Origin: Hormiphora californensis
Taxonomy: Eukaryota; Ctenophora; Tentaculata; Cydippida; Pleurobrachiidae
Direction of reading: 5' to 3'
Length of the DNA stretch: 64,000 nucleotides
NCBI GenBank assembly: GCA_020137815.1
Contig: CM035359.1
Coordinates: 6,852,468-6,916,467 of the forward strand
The notes under the pieces were generated by a model, which worked only from the letters and a program-made list of their open reading frames with translations, made no database searches and was not told where the DNA came from. Positions within the stretch are counted from its first letter, which is position 1. Each line of letters begins with the position of its first letter. A program made the position numbers and the translations under genes. Shown piece after piece: positions 55,814 to 64,000 of the stretch.

Positions 55814-56234
55814 GTACTTTACAAGTGAATATTTTCTAAATTTGTTTTATATCTTTTACGATCCGGAATATCTCAGTTCAGTTAATTTCTATTTTTGTTT
55901 TCTTTTAGTTGTGTAAACGTTACAATTACGAATAGTTTGCCTAGTTTTTAATGACCCTATAATGGCTAATTTAAAACGTCATGAACTTTCAAATGATCCT
56001 ATAATAATAGCTAATTTTTGTGATGCAAGTAAAATTGCAGTTTTGGTAGGTGTCGTTTTTCCGATCTAATTTGTCATGGAAAATCTCTGTCGGATACGAT
56101 TCTAACTGATCTAATCAAGATTGTGTCAAAAGCAGGTCATCTCCACTACTACTTTGATCATTTTGGTGTAAACTAAACGCCTGATCTTATTTTGCATTTT
56201 TTTCGTGTGGTTTGTTTTGTGAAGGAGCAGCTTT

Positions 56235-56336
56235 ATGAAGGAGCAAAATCAAAAAGATAATTCCGTGGATGAGGAGGTTGGAGGGTTATTTCTACAGTCT
56301 GAATCAAAATGGATAACTTTTTTAAATACGCGAAAG
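56235..56336 (+). CDS. Possible ATG-bearing exon
   Basis: Thirty-four codons from ATG 56235 (MKEQNQKDNSVDEEVGG to FLNTRK) ending at a GTAAAG donor, phase 0. Short, with moderate composition support only. Confidence 0.3.
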
Positions 56337-56805
56337 GTAAAGTATGGCTGAAATGAATTATAGGTAATTTAACCACAGGAAAAGTAGAGTGTGTGTTATG
56401 GGCTGGGTGGTGGAAAATGCTAAATTTAGAGCGAAGTATAAAAACGTAAATAAACATGTTGAATACGTTTACTTCTAGGGGACAAATTATTTTGCCACAC
56501 TTGCTCTATAGGCTTATGTCACTTCGTTACATGTTGCACACGTAACTTGCATTTGAATCCCGCTAGTAAGATACGATATTACGATATTGTCGAATTAGTT
56601 TGCGTGTATTGTTCGGCTTTACTGTATACAACTTCACCACACTTCGCACACATTTAGTTAGGACCACTATTAGGCCACACATTCAAATGACTGAATTGTT
56701 ATTTGCATTCCAGTGGGGAGTTATGCGGTCTGGCAGTATGGTGACACGATTACATTAATTATAGTCCCATTCCTCATCCTGTGACGCAATTTGAAGGGAC
56801 AGACC

Positions 56806-56872
<67 letters not shown>

Positions 56873-57260
56873 TTAGGTGGTTCTCGGTGGATGAAGTCAG
56901 GCACACGCCGCCCCGCGACAGGCTGCTAATTATCAATTGGTAAAGCTACTGAAATATATAAAATATCGACCAGTCTCCCAGCTCCCTGTGGCCTGATTAC
57001 TAAGTTGCCGAATTTTGGCTGATTTATTTCCTTGCTCGAAGGAATATTTGAAAATTCATGTCTCTCTTTCTCTCTCCATATCCGCATAAACCCTTATTAG
57101 ATAAAAAACATCTCATACAGTAACCACACGTTGTTTGTCTTCTCGACTTTGGTCTGTAACATATTTTTCTCTAATTTTTACATTAATTTGAAGATCTCCA
57201 AGTATGACCTTCTAAATTATACAGGGAAGAGTTGAAATTACACCGTACTGTTGCCCACAG

Positions 57261-57802
57261 AGTTGAAAAATGATTCAGAACCGGAGGTCCTCCAACATGC
57301 CATCTATTGATGAAACGGAGCGACGGAGACTATCCCTCAGCTCCAGAAGAACATCCATTGCTCGATCAGGATCAAACGCAGCACGCCGTGCCTCCTCCCT
57401 CCCAGCCCCAACTGGTGTTTCCGACCCCGATGTCTCCAGGATTCAGAGGCTCCCGTCGCTACAGCACGGCCATTCCGTGCGGGATCCCGGAGAGAGGCCC
57501 TGCACCGTCCGCGGCATCATCAATCTCACGTAGAACATCAGCACCACCTCGTAGGTTATCCTATCTTCAGAGACCCATCTCCCTTACATCTTGTAATATG
57601 GAAGAGGAACCTACTACTACCTACCACAGAACCTCCTCCACCTCCTGTAACTATTGTCACGCCAGACCAACCACTCCGGTCCACTGGTTGGGGCAGAGTT
57701 CGGGAGCAACTGAACCGGGAAAAGTCAGGGGAGTTAGCGGGGGATGATACAAAGAAACCAAACTTTCACCTCTTTCCAACCATCAAAGGATTTAGTAATG
57801 GG
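57261..57802 (+). pseudogene. Coding exon with disrupted frame
   Basis: The region after acceptor ttgcccacag and before donor GTATGT is clearly coding-like, but no single frame spans it. Segments: LKNDSEPEVLQHAIY (frame 2), DETERRRLSLSSRRTSIARS (frame 0), PPPSQPQLVFPTPMSPGF and SRRTSAPPRRLSYLQRP (frame 1), then GWGRVREQLNREKSGELAG to FHLFPTIKGFSNG (frame 2, phase 0 exit). Each change is +1, that is, an apparently extra base. Either the assembly has several insertions here or this is a decaying exon. Arg/Ser-rich phosphosite-like motifs dominate. Confidence 0.5.
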
Positions 57803-57905
57803 GTATGTTATCAAAAGCAGCCAGCATATAATTGTCACAAAGCCTAATTTTTATATTATTTTTTCTCTTTAACAATAAATTTCAGTCTGTCGCCACATGC
57901 AGTAG

Positions 57906-58132
<227 letters not shown>

Positions 58133-58567
58133 TCTTTTTCCCAGTGTAGCACACGTATAATTAGAATCAGAGTTTGTACAAAGGAAAGTTCTTGCAACAT
58201 GTTGGGGGGGTCCTCTCTTCCAATTAACCTTGTCTTCCACGGGGTTGGCTACAATTAATTCAGTCTATAGTCTGTCTCCACAAGGAATTCAGCTAGAGAC
58301 ACATGTTTCATTACTACGTGTCCAGCTTGTTCTATGTGTGTTTAATGGTGCACAATTCTGTTAGTTCAGTATATATTACTTCGTGTTTGAGATAATCTAT
58401 AGCTTGAGATAGAGTCACGCCTTATTTTCTGTCTGCGCGAGCCCGGTAACAACAACTGCACATCTGTGGCGGTACAGGACAGCTGAAACTACAACGAGAA
58501 GATTGCAGGACCAGGATTATTACAGTAACTTCCATTAGGATTAGTCACATCATCCTCCACTGCTAAC

Positions 58568-63778
<5,211 letters not shown>

Positions 63779-64000
63779 GTAATATTATTATTAACTTAGA
63801 TTATTTTCTTTACTTGTCTGTACTATCATGTTAAACTATGTAATATAATGAGGAAGTTTAGTTTTCTCCTTCCGGCAGGACACAATGAGTAGACGGGGTT
63901 TTTATTGTAGAATAACGCTATCAATTTCGGTGCACAGCACCACCATCAGGCTCAAATTAATTTGTTTAAAGTAGTGTTGAAAAGTTTGAAACTAAACTTC

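Overview
The window is nuclear DNA from a metazoan, most likely a marine invertebrate outside the well-annotated groups. Coding exons are separated by introns with GT-AG borders and keep phase across every junction I reconstructed. The recognisable genes are animal genes: a rhodopsin-family GPCR, POLE3, an hnRNP U-like protein and an ankyrin-repeat protein. The DNA is crowded with (CT)n/(GA)n microsatellites, minisatellites and short non-autonomous DNA transposons. I cannot name the species or phylum from sequence alone.

Layout. 1-1.4 kb: 3' part of a GPCR gene (+). 3.4-4.6 kb: a Gly/Ser/Trp-rich protein of unknown function (+). 4.8-6.4 kb: hairpin and MITE sequences plus the first copy of a ~550-bp element. 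7.2-9.8 kb: an unrecognised four-exon acidic protein (+). 10.5-12.4 kb: a 73-bp-arm palindrome followed by a 5'-truncated non-LTR reverse transcriptase. 13.2-13.6 kb: a decayed mobile-element fragment (-). 14.5-15.5 kb: POLE3 (+). 15.8-27.9 kb: an hnRNP U/UL-like gene with at least 18 exons (+). 28-34.9 kb: repeats without a supported gene. 35.0-36.5 kb: two exons of an IQ-motif protein with ~38 copies of an 11-residue repeat (-). 37.9-63.8 kb: a series of + strand exons ending in an ankyrin-repeat gene that runs off the window. Several ATG-bearing 5' exons in this region could be alternative starts of one gene.

The best-supported functional pair is POLE3 (histone-fold subunit of DNA polymerase epsilon and CHRAC) followed head-to-tail by the hnRNP U-like RNA-binding protein, only 336 nt apart.

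Sequence quality varies. About 42.9-45.3 kb and 48.3-48.9 kb show inflated homopolymers and corrupted copies of neighbouring DNA. A ~1.3-kb block is present twice (47.6-48.8 and 48.9-52.5 kb) and differs by transposon presence or absence. Single-base frame breaks occur in otherwise convincing exons (POLE3, the 57.3-kb exon, the 59.7-kb exon), so assembly or base-calling error should be excluded before biological explanations are considered.
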